Numbered from the stretch's first letter, positions 44,501 to 55,975 are shown. The stretch is 64,000 bases of DNA from Protula sp. h YS-2021 (GCA_949752745.1 OX457026.1:31272411-31336410), one strand, 5' to 3'. Made by a program: numbers and translations. Notes: generated from the letters alone by a model not told the origin.

Positions 44501-46240
44501 TAAATGTTACTCGCAGAATGATCAAATAACTAAAATGGCAGAGAATATCCCCTTGATAGGGCAGACTATGTCCCCATGGCGAAAGTTAACTTCGCCTAAA
44601 TAATGTTTCAAGAATTCTAAAACAGTATTACTTAAAATAGTGAGTTAACATTTTAAGCTTTTTTCTCGGGCATGTTCATCAAGAAATTTTAAGTGCATGA
44701 TGATCCTTTTCACCGGATCTGAAGATAAAATGTGAAAATGGGATCTTCACCAGAACCTTTCTGAAGTTCACTAATAATCCTCATTTACATGTTTCGGCAA
44801 TCAATCCAAAAATAATTGCAATTTTAGAACCAGACACAAAATGAGCTTCAATCCCCGGCTACGGGTGAAAGGTGAAAAGGCAATATCATGTAAGAGAAAC
44901 AATATAAAAACGTTCCTCAAAATTTTTATATTCTTGCGTTCGAAAAAATGTAAAGGGGCGCCACTACCTTGAGGGAATGTTATCGGGAAGGTCGAACACA
45001 TTGATTTATAATTTTGCAAAGCAAATTTTGTTTTTGGGGAGATTCATTGCAAAAGCGTTCCTCTGTTGCAGACAATTCTCCGGTGCGGAACACCTCACCA
45101 TCAAATATTGTAGCCAATCCATTTAGTGAACATTATTTTGTCTTGAGTCATTCTGAGCGGTTTTGATACATGTGAACTCATTGTTCATAAAGATGGCGCC
45201 TTTGTGATTTTGCGCATTACGGATCAGTATCCCGACTATTGATCCAGCAACAAATTGATCTAAGTGAAAGGGTACGGCAACTGATCCATTTTCTCAAAAT
45301 CATTTTTGTTCTTTTTTGTAATTAGTTACTGTAATTCTTGTAATTCTTGGCGGAAAATAAAGTATGAGGTTGTGAAAATTTAGATCAGGTGTCGTAACCT
45401 GTCCATTTATATCAATTGTCTTGCATTCTTGAGAACCATGAGGACATCCAGACGGCGAGCCTATGGACCATATTCCACAAGTTTTCTATCCTGTTTCTTT
45501 GCTTATCTGGATATATGTTAGAGCAGGTATCTATCCACTGGTACTTCAATCTAGCAGTCGCGAGGAGGAGCACACAAAGTCGATCGCTTCGAGACCAAAT
45601 ACTTCTCCTTCCTTCAAATCTTCCTTCCCCTTTTCTGAAGCTGTCAAATATCACTTTGGCTGTATTTAAGTAGTCGTGCAGCTTCTCTAATGTATGTACA
45701 ATTGTCACAATTTCTGGACTGCCATCTGTTTTTCGGAGAGTTTTATGTTCAGGTTTGAAACTAAACGTTTGCTGTGTATATGCAGCTCGCACGTTCAAGA
45801 CCAACTGAGCATTCTGAAACCATCCCGGTTTTTATGGTTTTGGCCACCACCCGAACCTTGAAAATAGAAGCTTAAAGATTACAAACGTAATTGTAAAAGA
45901 GTAAATTTGTTAGTAAAAACAAGATCTAAAAATCTTCTTTTTATTAACTGTCTTTTCTGATTAATTATAGAAGTTTGTTCACCGCTGAATCTTTACTTTC
46001 AGTTTCAATTATATTCAACACTATCACACATTCGAAGTTATTCCTGAAATAGCGGAAGTTTATTTTACGATATCAGTACGTTTGAGTGTTTCAAGCCATG
46101 CCTAAACTGGCCTCAACATAATGGGAGACAGAGTTTAGAGATGATTGCCTGAATATTATTGCTACATAAATCGTTTTTGACGGTTAATGGTTGGTTACAA
46201 TCAAATGAAACATTTTTTTTTATTTTTAAGGAAATTTACC
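41561..46240. other. intergenic region upstream of gene B
   Basis: AT-rich. Loose repeats with AATTTCAAA and TTTTGAAGCCA words occur at 41820-42420. One minus-strand frame of 130 codons at 45412-45804 stays open in the longer, less AT-rich part but has no recognised motif. No promoter element of gene B was identified; a possible 3' splice site (tatttttaag at 46230) just before the start codon suggests a separate 5' UTR exon. Confidence 0.45.
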
Positions 46241-46370
46241 ATGACGGACGAAAATCAGAAGCGCGCTACATGGGGGTCTAAAGCCGATTTCATCCTTACC
46301 TGTATTGGATGGTGTGTTGGTCTGTCAAATGTTTGGAAATTCCCTTATCTGTGTTATAAGAACGGTGGAG
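46241..46370 (+). CDS. SLC6 transporter gene B, first coding exon (N-terminus-TM1)
   Basis: ATG at 46241 starts [19 protein letters not shown], followed by TM1 ([18 protein letters not shown]) and CYKNGGG. This is the family signature at the start of SLC6 proteins. The binding-site position that is Asp in monoamine transporters is Gly here, as in glycine and GABA types. Two signature residues are changed: the usual G-N-V-W-R-F-P-Y reads S-N-V-W-K-F-P-Y. The Arg is part of the outer gate in characterised members. An upstream in-frame ATG (46187) was not chosen because the family N-terminus normally begins close to this motif. The donor is GCAAGT, a GC-AG intron, phase 1. Confidence 0.9.
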
Positions 46371-47199
46371 GCAAGTTTTTCTATCTTAATTGTGTTAGTT
46401 GTGTTAGTTATATAGTTGGATTGAACGGATACTACCTCTATGCTTTCCAACAAAAGAGTTATAGCTGCCTTGAATCAATTTCTCTGGGATGAAAAAGCTT
46501 GATGCGACCCACTGACCAGATATTGTTGTCCAAGGAAATACCCAGCTCAGTTTCCCTTTTTATTCTCCATAACAGCATCAAAACCAATCAAAAACAGTAA
46601 GACATGGACGCTTCAAAGCGGCTACAACAAGGCAAAGTGTATAAAATTAAAATCACAAATCGTGTAAATTAATTTCTTGAGCAGTTATAAAAAAACCTAT
46701 CTAGATCTTGAAATACCTAAACTACTGTTTACCTGACTATTTAAACAACACCTGATCAACTTCGGCTATCGCCTGTGCGGTGTTAATGCTGTGGGACTGT
46801 TTCGCTCACGGCGACTGTGGCCACCGCGGCTGCTGTGGCTCATCCCTCATCAGCTGTGACTGTGGCCGCTACAGGCCTTATGACTTTCTACCAGCTGAAA
46901 CATACTGCAGATATCCGCAGACGGCCAATACAATTGAAGTGATTAGACTATCATTACCCTAACTCGAAATACTACTCTAATTTCTACCGAATCTGTGAAT
47001 TTATAGTTAATAATATTACAAGTCTTCCGTTCGCTTCAGAGAGGGCGACTTCGCTAATCGTCCGTTTATGTCCAAATAGCGATACACCTAACACATGAAC
47101 TGCCTATGCACCGTACACTGGTTTAATTCGCCACGAACCTACAGTGGGAATGGTCCCACTGATCACTGTATATACCATTGTGCTTACGATGTTGCCCTT
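46371..47199. other. gene B intron 1, left part
   Basis: No clear feature, although eroded 3' sequence of the DIRS relic may be included. The inverted terminal repeat of that relic was not identified on this side. Confidence 0.4.
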
Positions 47200-50100
47200 G
47201 AGTTGTATAGGGCCACCAGCTCCATGGAAATTATCGATTCTCTCGTCACTCTAACAGGTGATCTAGAATCACTGCTGGCGGGAAGGCATAGAACGTCTTT
47301 TCTGGTCATGGTGATCTGAATGTGTCATTTCCTATGGCCGTCGGATCCACATGCACAAATCGTATCACAAACAGATAGCCTACACCCGATTGCTTCTGTA
47401 TGTCAAATGAAATTCTATTGTTGGAAAACGTCCCCTTGTTAATTGATCTTTTTCTGGATATGGTGTCATGCAAACAGCAAGGTATCGTTTCTGAGCATTT
47501 TCCGCCTGTCGTTCCACCACTCTAATTCCTCCCTGGTTTGCTGCGATAGTGTCTACCCAGGTGTGCGTTCTTCAACCTTGCAGCTTTCAGTCCCCAAATC
47601 GTTTTATTATCGGCTGAACCAATTCCTTTGTCAACTCAGACTGATTTCCAAAATGAACGATCACCTGCTTTTGCTCGATTTCCAATTTTTTCAGATTACA
47701 CGTAACCCCATTTCTATATAAGCAATAATATTTGGATGGTAACTCGCTTTCTGTCTCGGCCTGCGTTGAGATGAGAGTGTCTAAGCAATGTAACAACAGC
47801 ACGAGTAGTCGTCGGCCCAAAGACTGCAGCGATCACATCGCTATACTAAACACCCAAGAAAGACGGTGTTTGTAACCTGCAGTTCGGGAGCTTGAGATTT
47901 AGATACACCCGACTGAGATGTCCACTTGATCAGGCGGCATTACTTCGATCATTTTCCTTACTAGCAGAGATTTTAGCATATCTACCAGGGTTAACTGCTT
48001 CTGCGACAATTCCCTGGAAGTGGTTATTAGGCTTGAGCTCGGTTTTTGTCAGTGCAACAGCTGGAATCTTTTCGTCTGTTTCAGAAAAATAAAATTAGTA
48101 CCTGCAACTTAACCAGTGTGTGTACAGCCAGTGGTCGGTGTTTCTGTCTTGTTCCAAAAGCTTTGAACCTGCCTTCTATGAATCTTGGAACCTATGCTTT
48201 CTGATTACTGATTGCAATTAATGTGAGTACGGCAGACACCTGTAGAATTCTTTGGCTAAGTTTTCTCCAGATTTCGCCACAGTCTCCGACGGCGCTGACT
48301 CGGTCCCCTGCCTGCCTGTCCTATCTATGCAAACGCGTTGGTCCTCAGGTGTAGCGTTGATTCATTGATCTGTGTGAAGTTTTTGTACTTGCCGATAAGT
48401 TAGCTCCGACAATAGACCGTCAAGGAATAAGGCTTTTGCTCATGCAATTTTCAAAACCACTGTCCTTGCTGATCTATCTGCTGTATTGTGTTTGTTGGGG
48501 ATAAATGACAGAATTGCAGGCTTGTACGAGCGGATCGTTCTACATTCGCAAGGTCTTTTTTATAAACGCTAATATTGGACTCAGTTGCGGTAGCTGCGCC
48601 ACCACATACGTCGGAAATGACAGTGAATTAAACGGATGCTCTGGACTGTAAATGGGTCTCCTTTACGTTGACTGTACAAACAAGTCCCGACGCAGTGCTG
48701 AGGACCTAAAGTGGATCCTTGATCCCGAGACCGTTCTGACCTGAGAGGAAATTCTATGTTACGTCTTGTGCCGGCTTGCCAACGCGTGCGGACAAGGATT
48801 ACTGTATCACTTCACAGAGTGGGATTTCGTTGGAGTTAATGGTGGAGGATTGCTATCCCTCACCCCGTTCCCTCGTCGGTCGAACAACAGTAATGCTTGG
48901 ATATTAACTGCTGGTGAAGTCTGGAGTACGGTCCCTTCCAAGAGTGCAGACCAGATCACTTCATTCTGGATGTTTGAATGGAGCGTCTTGTAATTATTAT
49001 CCAATTTAACTTGTCTTCTTATGCGATCGTTTGGTCGGGCCGCTATGGTACGTACGCCATGACTTCCATATTCGAATATGAGCTTCGATTGTTTGCTTGC
49101 CTTGTGCCGTCTCTTTCTTCCACCATCCGGGAATGCGGTCTGCTGGAACTACACTGCCGTACGACCCTCTCTTTGCAGTGCACAAGACGAACTGTACATA
49201 CGATGTTGTAGCAGATTGGCTGTAAGAGATAGCATGATTTATATTCAAAAAACCCTGGACAGTGGCTTTTATAGTGACGTTCTGGAGTATTGAGAGTTGT
49301 AGTACCAGCGGTGCCGTGTAGTCCACACCACCACCTGCTGTGGCCTCCACACAATAGGATGATGGCTCCGCTGCTTGCCCGACGCAGTGATTGGGGGCGG
49401 TGCAAAAACATCAGTGGTCGGGGAATGAACAGTCGCACTGTCCAGCGCCACTGTGTGCTGAATACTGTTGCTCGAAGGAACTGCCATAAAGCATGTGCGG
49501 CTGGCTGGTTTTGAAATATGATGCAATGTTGTTGCAATGCTACAATGGCTTCATAATCGGGAGGGGGTATGTAGCCTAAACCTGGATCATGGAGCTGTAG
49601 GGACAGCGTCCTTTCTCGCTTCAGCTATTGGTTGCGCATTGCTGGCGTTTGGAGACAGAAATTCTGCATTCCTGATTAGTGTAATGGTGGCATTACTGTT
49701 GGAATGCTCTTGCAAATGATAACAGTGATTTCTTTGTTGGTGACTATGCAGTCTTTTCTCACATTTACTTTTTTCCTGGATGGAGTTTTAATACCAATGT
49801 TCCAGTAAACGGTGTCCCGCAACAGGAGATCTTTCTACCATTTTGGGACAATTTGCACACACTATACATGTCTGCAGTTCATTCCAAGTCTTGACTAAGT
49901 AAGAACATTAAGCAGTCCTCACAATACCCATGTGGACTTCCACCAGTCCCGTGTGCCCATGCCTGATCTTTTTCACAATGCATGTCTGCAACAGATACCA
50001 CCATGTATTCCGCGTTCATAAGAATTTCCGTCCATGATAATTACTAGAAGGCGAAACTGTCAATGCAACAACAGTGAGTTTACTATCCGTGCTCAGACTT

Positions 50101-50455
50101 CGACTCTCAACTGTGACAAATATCACAGATGATTTCGGGTGGAAAATTAGAGCTAAATCATCTTCATGTTTCCTTTCCTTGATTGGTACTTACTGTACGA
50201 CAATCACATCATACAGAGAGAATTTAGTTCTTAAAAACAAAATGACCCATAAATTACAGTACAAAGTACAAGGCGGAGAGGGGAAGCACAAAACAGTTAA
50301 GGAAATTTGTCAAGAATCCGAGCTCTATCACTGAAGTTTTGGAACGTACAAATCTATAAAGTTATGGGCAAGAAAATATAATGGCAATACTTTTCCAGCA
50401 TCGGTGAGATTCAACGGCAGCCGTAACTCATTTGTGGGTCAAAATTCATTTATGG
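47200..50455 (-). mobile_element. eroded DIRS-like relic related to element 2
   Basis: Minus-strand traces align by eye with element 2. At 47720-47590 CNLKKLEIEQKQVIVHFGNQ matches the element 2 segment ANLEKSEVEPEQMMVFLGDQ. At about 47370-47265 a segment with VIRFV and FYAFPPAVI matches the linker after RNase H. The right end (about 50340-50455) matches the element 2 inverted repeat, including GGGCAAGAAAATAT, CAACGGCAGCCGTAACTCAT. The remaining ORFs are short and in mixed frames. It is inserted antisense in intron 1 of gene B and is much older than elements 1 and 2. Confidence 0.72.
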
Positions 50456-50810
50456 AAATCGAGTTTTTGGCCTGGTAATACATACATTCTTCAAGCTATA
50501 GAAAGTGCCAACTCGTCTTTTACCTTAGCCATCACCCAAGCCTCGGAACGTCCTTCACAGTCAGCCACCTTTTCAAATTCTCAAAAGACTGTTAGCAGGA
50601 TTTCAGCGATTTTTTTCACAGTTTTTTAAAGTTTCCTCTAGCGTGCAGTCGCACACCTCTACCACTTCCAAGACAAACCATCCCACACTGATTACTTTCT
50701 TATTATCCAAGTCGTGTCATCAAGATAATTAAAATGTACTTACTTACTTACTTATACGTGTTTGTAATTTTCAATGTTCATACCCTTTCTGAAACATGTG
50801 CATTTTGCAG

Positions 50811-50942
50811 GAGCGTTCTTGATTCCATATACCCTGACTCTCGTCTGCTGCGGGATACCGTTGTTATGTCTCGAGTTCTTCTTTGGTCAGTACTCTGGAA
50901 TGGGAGCGCTGCCTCTTTGGGAGATATGCCCACTTTTAAAAG
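50811..50942 (+). CDS. SLC6 transporter gene B, exon encoding TM2
   Basis: The exon follows cattttgcag. It completes the Gly codon and encodes AFLIPYTLTLVCCGIPLLCL and EFFFGQYSGMGALPLWEICP. This is the highly conserved TM2 region of SLC6 (GAFLIPY, then E-x-x-x-GQ-x-x). The exon leaves in phase 1 with Lys-Leu-Lys-type residues (PLLK). Frame continuity with both neighbours is exact. Confidence 0.93.
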
Positions 50943-51619
50943 GTATTTCAGTATCAATTATATTTGGATATTTGGGTTTTTAATTCAATGTAAAGTCGCG
51001 GTTACCAATTAAACTTCTAAGTCCTTTCTAAGAAATTCTAAGTTCAGTTCAGAATAATTCGTTTTTAAACTTAAAACCCAGACCAAACCTCGCTTTTCCT
51101 TTAACAAACTTCTAATGTATTCTTTTGCTCACTGTCATATTGCGGTTACTTGAATACTAATCTACGCAAACATGCAATAATTTGCGTTTCACCTTTATTG
51201 TTATTTGAATTCACGCAAAATATAAACAGATATTTCTCAATGCTCTACAAATCTACCCGTCTAGCTCTGACCAAGTAGAAAAAAAAGCGGAAAGTAGGTC
51301 AAATCTGCATTTGCCTTTCAGTTAGGGGCCTTTCTGTTTAAAGTTTTCACACACACGCAGGCGGTAGTAGCGGAAGGCGCTAGTGGCAGAAAATTTCTTA
51401 AGTCGAGAAAACAAACTGTTTTACGAAATGAAACGTCATTTTCACTTCTCCACCTTTAGTGGCTCTACAATTTGGAAAATTTCTGCAAATTACGATTAGA
51501 CTAATAAAACCGGACATTCCTAATGGAAGTCCAAAATTTAGAATTTTAAAATTTACACGAGATGGAACCCAACTTAGGTAACAGTAAGAAATGCTGGTCT
51601 GGTTTTCTGACACTGACTC
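50943..51619. other. gene B intron 2, left part, nothing seen
   Basis: No repeat or coding feature could be supported. Confidence 0.4.
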
Positions 51620-51870
51620 ACTTTCCTAACAACCACCCATGACTGATGTTAACCAAGCAAGATGACCAACGACGAACCACTTTAACCAAGCTTCCAACAA
51701 CGGCCAATGTTAATTAACCACTCCAGCAAAAACAATTGTTTACTAAGCTACCCAACAACGATCAACGTTTTCCAAGCTAACCGATGACGATCAACATCAA
51801 CCAAGCGAACCAGTGATGACAGCAAGGTTAACCAATCTAGCCAAATGACAGACGTTACCTAAGGATTGAA
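51620..51870 (+). repeat. degenerate minisatellite of about 30 bp
   Basis: About eight diverged units of the type AACCAAGCTAACCAACGACG followed by ATCAACGTT. Confidence 0.72.
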
Positions 51871-52945
51871 CGTATCCCAAATACCAGTGTATTACACATA
51901 ACCTGCCTAACCCATCAAACTTCAGCCTTCCACTGTATGAGAGCTGTTCGTAGGGCAAGTAATTCGTATCATAACAGAAACATATAATCTATTTTTTTGC
52001 TTAACGCCCCAACAAAACAGATCGTGTTCTCAGAACGCGGAGGCTACCACTGCGTAGGACACATAGCAAAATGCAAAATAACCAGACGACAGGCCGGCGG
52101 ACCTTGAGGAGAGTCGAACCCGAGATCAGAAAAATAAATGCTATATATTCTGGCACACAAACGAAAAAAACGCTTTTAAAAATCAATACTGAACTCCAGA
52201 ATAAATATCAGCATGGAAATAACTGAGATGTGGCTTCTGGTGTATTGATGTAACAAAAATTCAGATATTCACTCAAACTGTGACGATGGTCAGAGCAGTG
52301 AATTGTTGGCCACTGAGGACGCGGCTAGCTAGATTCATCTCAACACTCAACCCCATATTTCTTCAGAAGAAAACAGAAAATCAGCTTGTTGGGCCACGGA
52401 GGACGAAATGATTGACTGAGGTTGTGATCTCATCCGGCATTGCATCTGAAGAAGAAGGGTTACGGAATGAGCAACGATTCAGAGCTGACGAGTCCCTCAA
52501 AAGGCATTTTTCTCTGACAACAAGAAGCAAATACAGTCGAATTACAGCAGCGGTAGATGAATCGGGGAAGGGACGAGAGACTACTTCGGGTGCGATTCTC
52601 CACCTGTCTTTCTGCGCGTTTCATCTGACGAACAGCACTCCGGACCGGGTAGTGTTTGGTTTTTCAGTCCCTCCAGGTGCGAGTAAATGCGACCGATTCC
52701 ATCCCTGTATCCAAGCTTATGAGGAAAAAAATCTGACCCGGTATGACCCCAGTTTTCCTAGTTTCTTCAAAACCGATGTCTGATGATGACATCTGGGCAT
52801 TGTACGTATCTATACGCCCGTCATTCTTTAAACGGACTTGGTGTATTTTGATTCCAATCCCATGGCGATGTATGTGTGCACTCGTCGTAGTCACGGTCCT
52901 CGTTGCCTCCCAGCAACAGTTTCGGATAACTGCCCACAAATGTAA
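51871..52945. other. gene B intron 2, middle part
   Basis: At 52010-52130 a segment with AGTCGAACCC (a B-box-like word when read on the minus strand) may be SINE-derived, but a full tRNA-like promoter is not present. The 123-codon plus-strand ORF at 52412-52783 has no recognised motif. Confidence 0.3.
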
Positions 52946-53138
52946 ATTTTGGCAATTTCCAGCCAAGAGAGGTATATATTGTGACTTTTCCCTGGACTAT
53001 CCCTTATGGTCCGTGCTGTGCAGAACACCGTATGGGATGGACTACATATGGACGGGTCGTACGCGAGGTTATAGCAACGGGTGCCGGTATTTGACGTCCC
53101 AAGGGAACGCGGTGATCGTTACCAAAGCACCAATGTGA
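52946..53138 (+). pseudogene. possible MAM-domain fragment
   Basis: A plus-strand open segment reads GIYCDFSLDYPLWSVLCRTP, then DYIWTGRTRGYSNGC and YLTSQGNAVIVTKAP and a stop. The spacing C-D-F ... W ... D-x-x-W ... G-x-x resembles the start and middle of an extracellular MAM domain. It stands alone in gene B intron 2 without other domains, so it is at best an exon fragment. The likeness is by eye and weak. Confidence 0.3.
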
Positions 53139-53189
53139 ATGGGCCATGACAGTCTAAGCGAACTAGAGAAGCTACCTTTCTTCATCCTG

Positions 53190-53415
53190 ACAGATACGAG
53201 TACTCTAGAACAGTATCTACAAGTACTCTAGAACAGTGCCTACAAGGACACTAGAACAATGTCTACAAGGACTCTAGAACAGTGCCTACAAGTACACCAG
53301 AACAGTCTCTACAAGTACTCTAGAACAGTGTCTACAAGTACACTAGAACAGAGCCTACAAGTACACTAGAGCAGTGTCTACAAGCACTCTAGAACATTGT
53401 CTACAAGTACTCTAT
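53190..53415 (+). repeat. 23-bp minisatellite
   Basis: About nine units of AGTGTCTACAAGTACTCTAG followed by AAC, with point differences. It lies in gene B intron 2, about 500 bp before the TM3 exon. Confidence 0.92.
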
Positions 53416-53910
53416 TGTCAAAATAGAGTAAACAAACTTTATGAAACTGCCCGTACAAACAGAATGCTAGGAAAAGGCTTTATCATCATCCCAAAACGAC
53501 GAAAACCATGTAAATGCAAAATCTACAAATGCGAAATTGTTTCTGTTTTAAAATCTCCATTTCACGGAATCGATTTAATTCAATTGGAATTCAGTGATGA
53601 ATCATTGTATAATTAGTTAAATATATTACAACAGATGCTGAACTGATTCTCTTGAGATTTCGCGAAATCCCTTAGGATGGAGTGTGTTTGAAAACCAACT
53701 CAGAAAGGAGATGTAGATTTGAGCTTTCCACTGTACCCTGATCGGTCAGAGCTTGGCCTTGACTATTCACACCACTGTCGTAAAATCTGTTCTTATTTTG
53801 CTTAATTATAATCATGGGATAATCAAGGGAACCTGATCTGAAACTGGGAATACTAAAAATTCAAAGCGTTTGCGAAGTAAAATGGAATTTGTTTTACCTG
53901 TTGTTTTCAG
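53416..53910. other. gene B intron 2, right part, nothing seen
   Basis: AT-rich sequence ending in a good 3' splice site (acctgttgttttcag). An 80-codon ORF at 53374-53616 overlaps the minisatellite and has no recognised motif. Confidence 0.4.
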
Positions 53911-54111
53911 GTGTTGGTTATGGGATTCTCATTGTAAACACCATTATTGCCACGTACTACATCTTTGTATTAGCTCTGGCGCTGCGTTACCTAGCAGCCT
54001 CATTCACCTGTACGTTGCCATGGAAACATTGTGACAACAAATGGAATACACAGTACTGCAGAGAGTTCTCAAAAAATGAGGGAGTTACCACTAGCAATGG
54101 GACCTTGTCAG
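53911..54111 (+). CDS. SLC6 transporter gene B, exon encoding TM3-EL2 start
   Basis: The exon completes Gly and encodes GYGILIVNTIIATYYIFVLA (TM3 with the conserved Tyr-Tyr), then LALRYLAASF and EL2. The two EL2 cysteines expected to form the family disulfide are present (CTLPWKHCDNKWNTQYC). The donor is GTACGT, phase 1. Length 201 nt. It joins exon TM2 and the short EL2 exon in frame. Confidence 0.92.
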
Positions 54112-54642
54112 GTACGTCTAAATAAATTCGGGTTGTTTTGTCGTTTCCATATCAATTCTGCACTGGAACGATTTGCAGAACTGAATCTTTTTCTCAAAAA
54201 TCCTACAATATGCATTCATTGAAGTTTAACCCTGGGAATAGCAACTCAAGTTTATCTGAACTAAAATGGTCCGATTTCATGCTGGTCACCTTTTTTTGTA
54301 TTGTTCACAATGGAATACACTTAGAAGGGGACTATTGAAAAGTTGAAAAGATTCCGGAGTCCCCTGGGATTAGTTTTACTCAACAAAACATATGCTGTTC
54401 TTTACCAAACAAATAGTAGCAAAGATCATGCGTGAGCGATAGCGTGTAAACAAACTTTAAGACTTCAACTTATCGCTAGATTTACTGCTTGAATGTGTAG
54501 TTTTGACATTTCATAATAGCAAAGTAGGCCAAATGGTGAGCGAACAGGTGAAGAGCATTAAAAAATAACGTTACTTCTCAAAACCTGTTTGTGTGTTCGC
54601 TTGAGTATATCCAATAATATGCTGTTTTCATTATGTGTGCAG

Positions 54643-54727
54643 TTGAGGAACATAGCAGCTCAGTGAATCAGTCTGAGAATAACTACTCGTCAGCTATATA
54701 TTTCACTCCATCTGAAGAATATTTTAG
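54643..54727 (+). CDS. SLC6 transporter gene B, exon encoding EL2
   Basis: A short exon for the large extracellular loop: VEEHSSSVNQSENNYSSAIY then FTPSEEYF. Asn-x-Ser/Thr sites suited to N-glycosylation (NQS, NYS) are present, as is usual in SLC6 EL2. The end FTPSEEYF matches the conserved PxxEYF/W pattern before TM4. Acceptor gtgtgcag, donor GTAAAT, phase 2. Confidence 0.87.
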
Positions 54728-55030
54728 GTAAATTATGTAGCTGTCGCCAGCAGGTCTGGCCGCGGGCCTTTATTTTGTTTACCTTGAAAGATGTGTTGTT
54801 ATACCTCCTGAAGTATGTGGTGCGGAAAAATGGCAACGGAAATAATAACAACGGAAAATATGGTATAGTGAAAAAAAGAAGAAAAAATGGCAAATTTTGC
54901 AGGTTTACTGAAGTTCAGTCGAAACAAAGAAATCGCCTACCCTGACTACTCAGGATCAAAGAAAGTCCAATCAAAACTCATTAATGCCACTTAATATCAG
55001 GGTATTTGGGGTGCAAGCAAACATGGCAAA
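54728..55030. other. gene B intron 4, left end, nothing seen
   Basis: No feature beyond the splice donor. Confidence 0.4.
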
Positions 55031-55850
55031 ACGTAATCCCTGTGTGCGGCACCGTTAATCCTTTGGATGCTCGGGTGCCAACGTAACAATACATCTATTT
55101 GGAGTACATCAGGTGAAACTTATTCGCTATGTGTCCAATGCGGTTAATCTTTTGGATACTCGGGTGTCAACGTACAAAACATTTATTTGGGCTGCATCAG
55201 GCAAAACTTAAACCCTGTGTATGCAGTGGGTGTAGGTTAAAATACCTCCGGACATAATACCATCGGGCAAAATACCACCGGACATAATACCACCAAGGAA
55301 ATGAAAACTAGGACAAAATACCACCACCATCTTGTATTGCTTTCTTTGATCACCGGAGCTATTTATAACTGAATGTAACTAAAACAAACGTAAAATTACA
55401 TTCACTGAGAACATTCTACTTTACTGAAACTGTTCTTTTTTGTAGATCCTAGTTTGTTTATTGTCGTTGTTTATTGCTGTTGATATTGGTTTAAATTCTG
55501 CTCATTTTAGTGCCCTATTTATATGCGGAAAGTCTCGCGCTGTGGCAATCCCTTATCAATAATGACATAACGGAGTATTTGCTCTGATTCTCTGCGACTT
55601 ACTGCATCTGATTTTTATAATCACTAAGCCGTCCCCGTTTCGCGTCTTATTTGAGCTTCTTGCATGACTGGACGCCACCGAGTCTGCGTTGTTACGCTGT
55701 ATAATAAAAAGATATTGTTGGTGGTATTTTGTCCTAGTTTTCATTTCCTTGGTGGTATTATGTCCGGTGGTATTATGTCCGGTTCCCGTATACAGTATTG
55801 CTAATCCTATGGATGTTCGGGTGCCATCACAACAATACATTTATTAGGTA
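55031..55850 (+). repeat. tandem repeat of about 100 bp, interrupted by foldback element B
   Basis: Three units share the order CCTGTGTGC, TTAATCC, TTTGGATGCTCGGGTG and CATTTATTTGGGCTGCATCA. Units start near 55037 and 55126, and the third is split: its start is at 55215-55227 and it resumes at 55797 after the foldback element. Confidence 0.75.
55228..55787. mobile_element. foldback element B with modular terminal repeats
   Basis: A 560-bp element whose ends are inverted arrays of GGACATAATACCACC-type 15-bp units. The inner part of each arm shares a long exact inverted stretch (AAGGAAATGAAAACTAGGAC). Flanks are GTATGCAGT (55219-55227) and GTATACAGT (55788-55796), a 9-bp target duplication with one mismatch. 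It interrupts a tandem repeat, so the empty site can be compared with neighbouring units. Confidence 0.85.
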
Positions 55851-55852
55851 AG

Positions 55853-55975
55853 CGGTCATCTGCCCCCCCGGTCAACTGCCCTCCCAGTCAACTGCCCCCC
55901 CCTTTTTGCAACCCGGTCGACTGCTCCCCCTTGCAATTTGACGGGGTCGTCATCTGCCCCCCCCCCTCCTTTTTT
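55853..55975. repeat. array of GGTCAACTGCCCCCC-type units
   Basis: About six degenerate units of about 15-25 bp, for example GGTCATCTGCCCCCCCGGTC. They resemble the arms of nested foldback D (GGATGACTGCCCC). An inverted partner was not found, so it may be one arm of a broken foldback element. Confidence 0.6.

Noticed and set aside
46187..46240. Upstream in-frame ATG for gene B
   Set aside because: The added segment is Phe/Leu-rich and ends in a likely 3' splice site; SLC6 N-termini start with hydrophilic residues, so ATG 46241 was preferred.
52010..52130. Possible tRNA-derived SINE
   Set aside because: A B-box-like word is present on the minus strand, but no correctly placed A box or tRNA-like fold; kept only as a remark.
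53190..53415. Regular short repeats resembling a CRISPR array
   Set aside because: Units are directly tandem without unique spacers, in an animal genome; it is a minisatellite.
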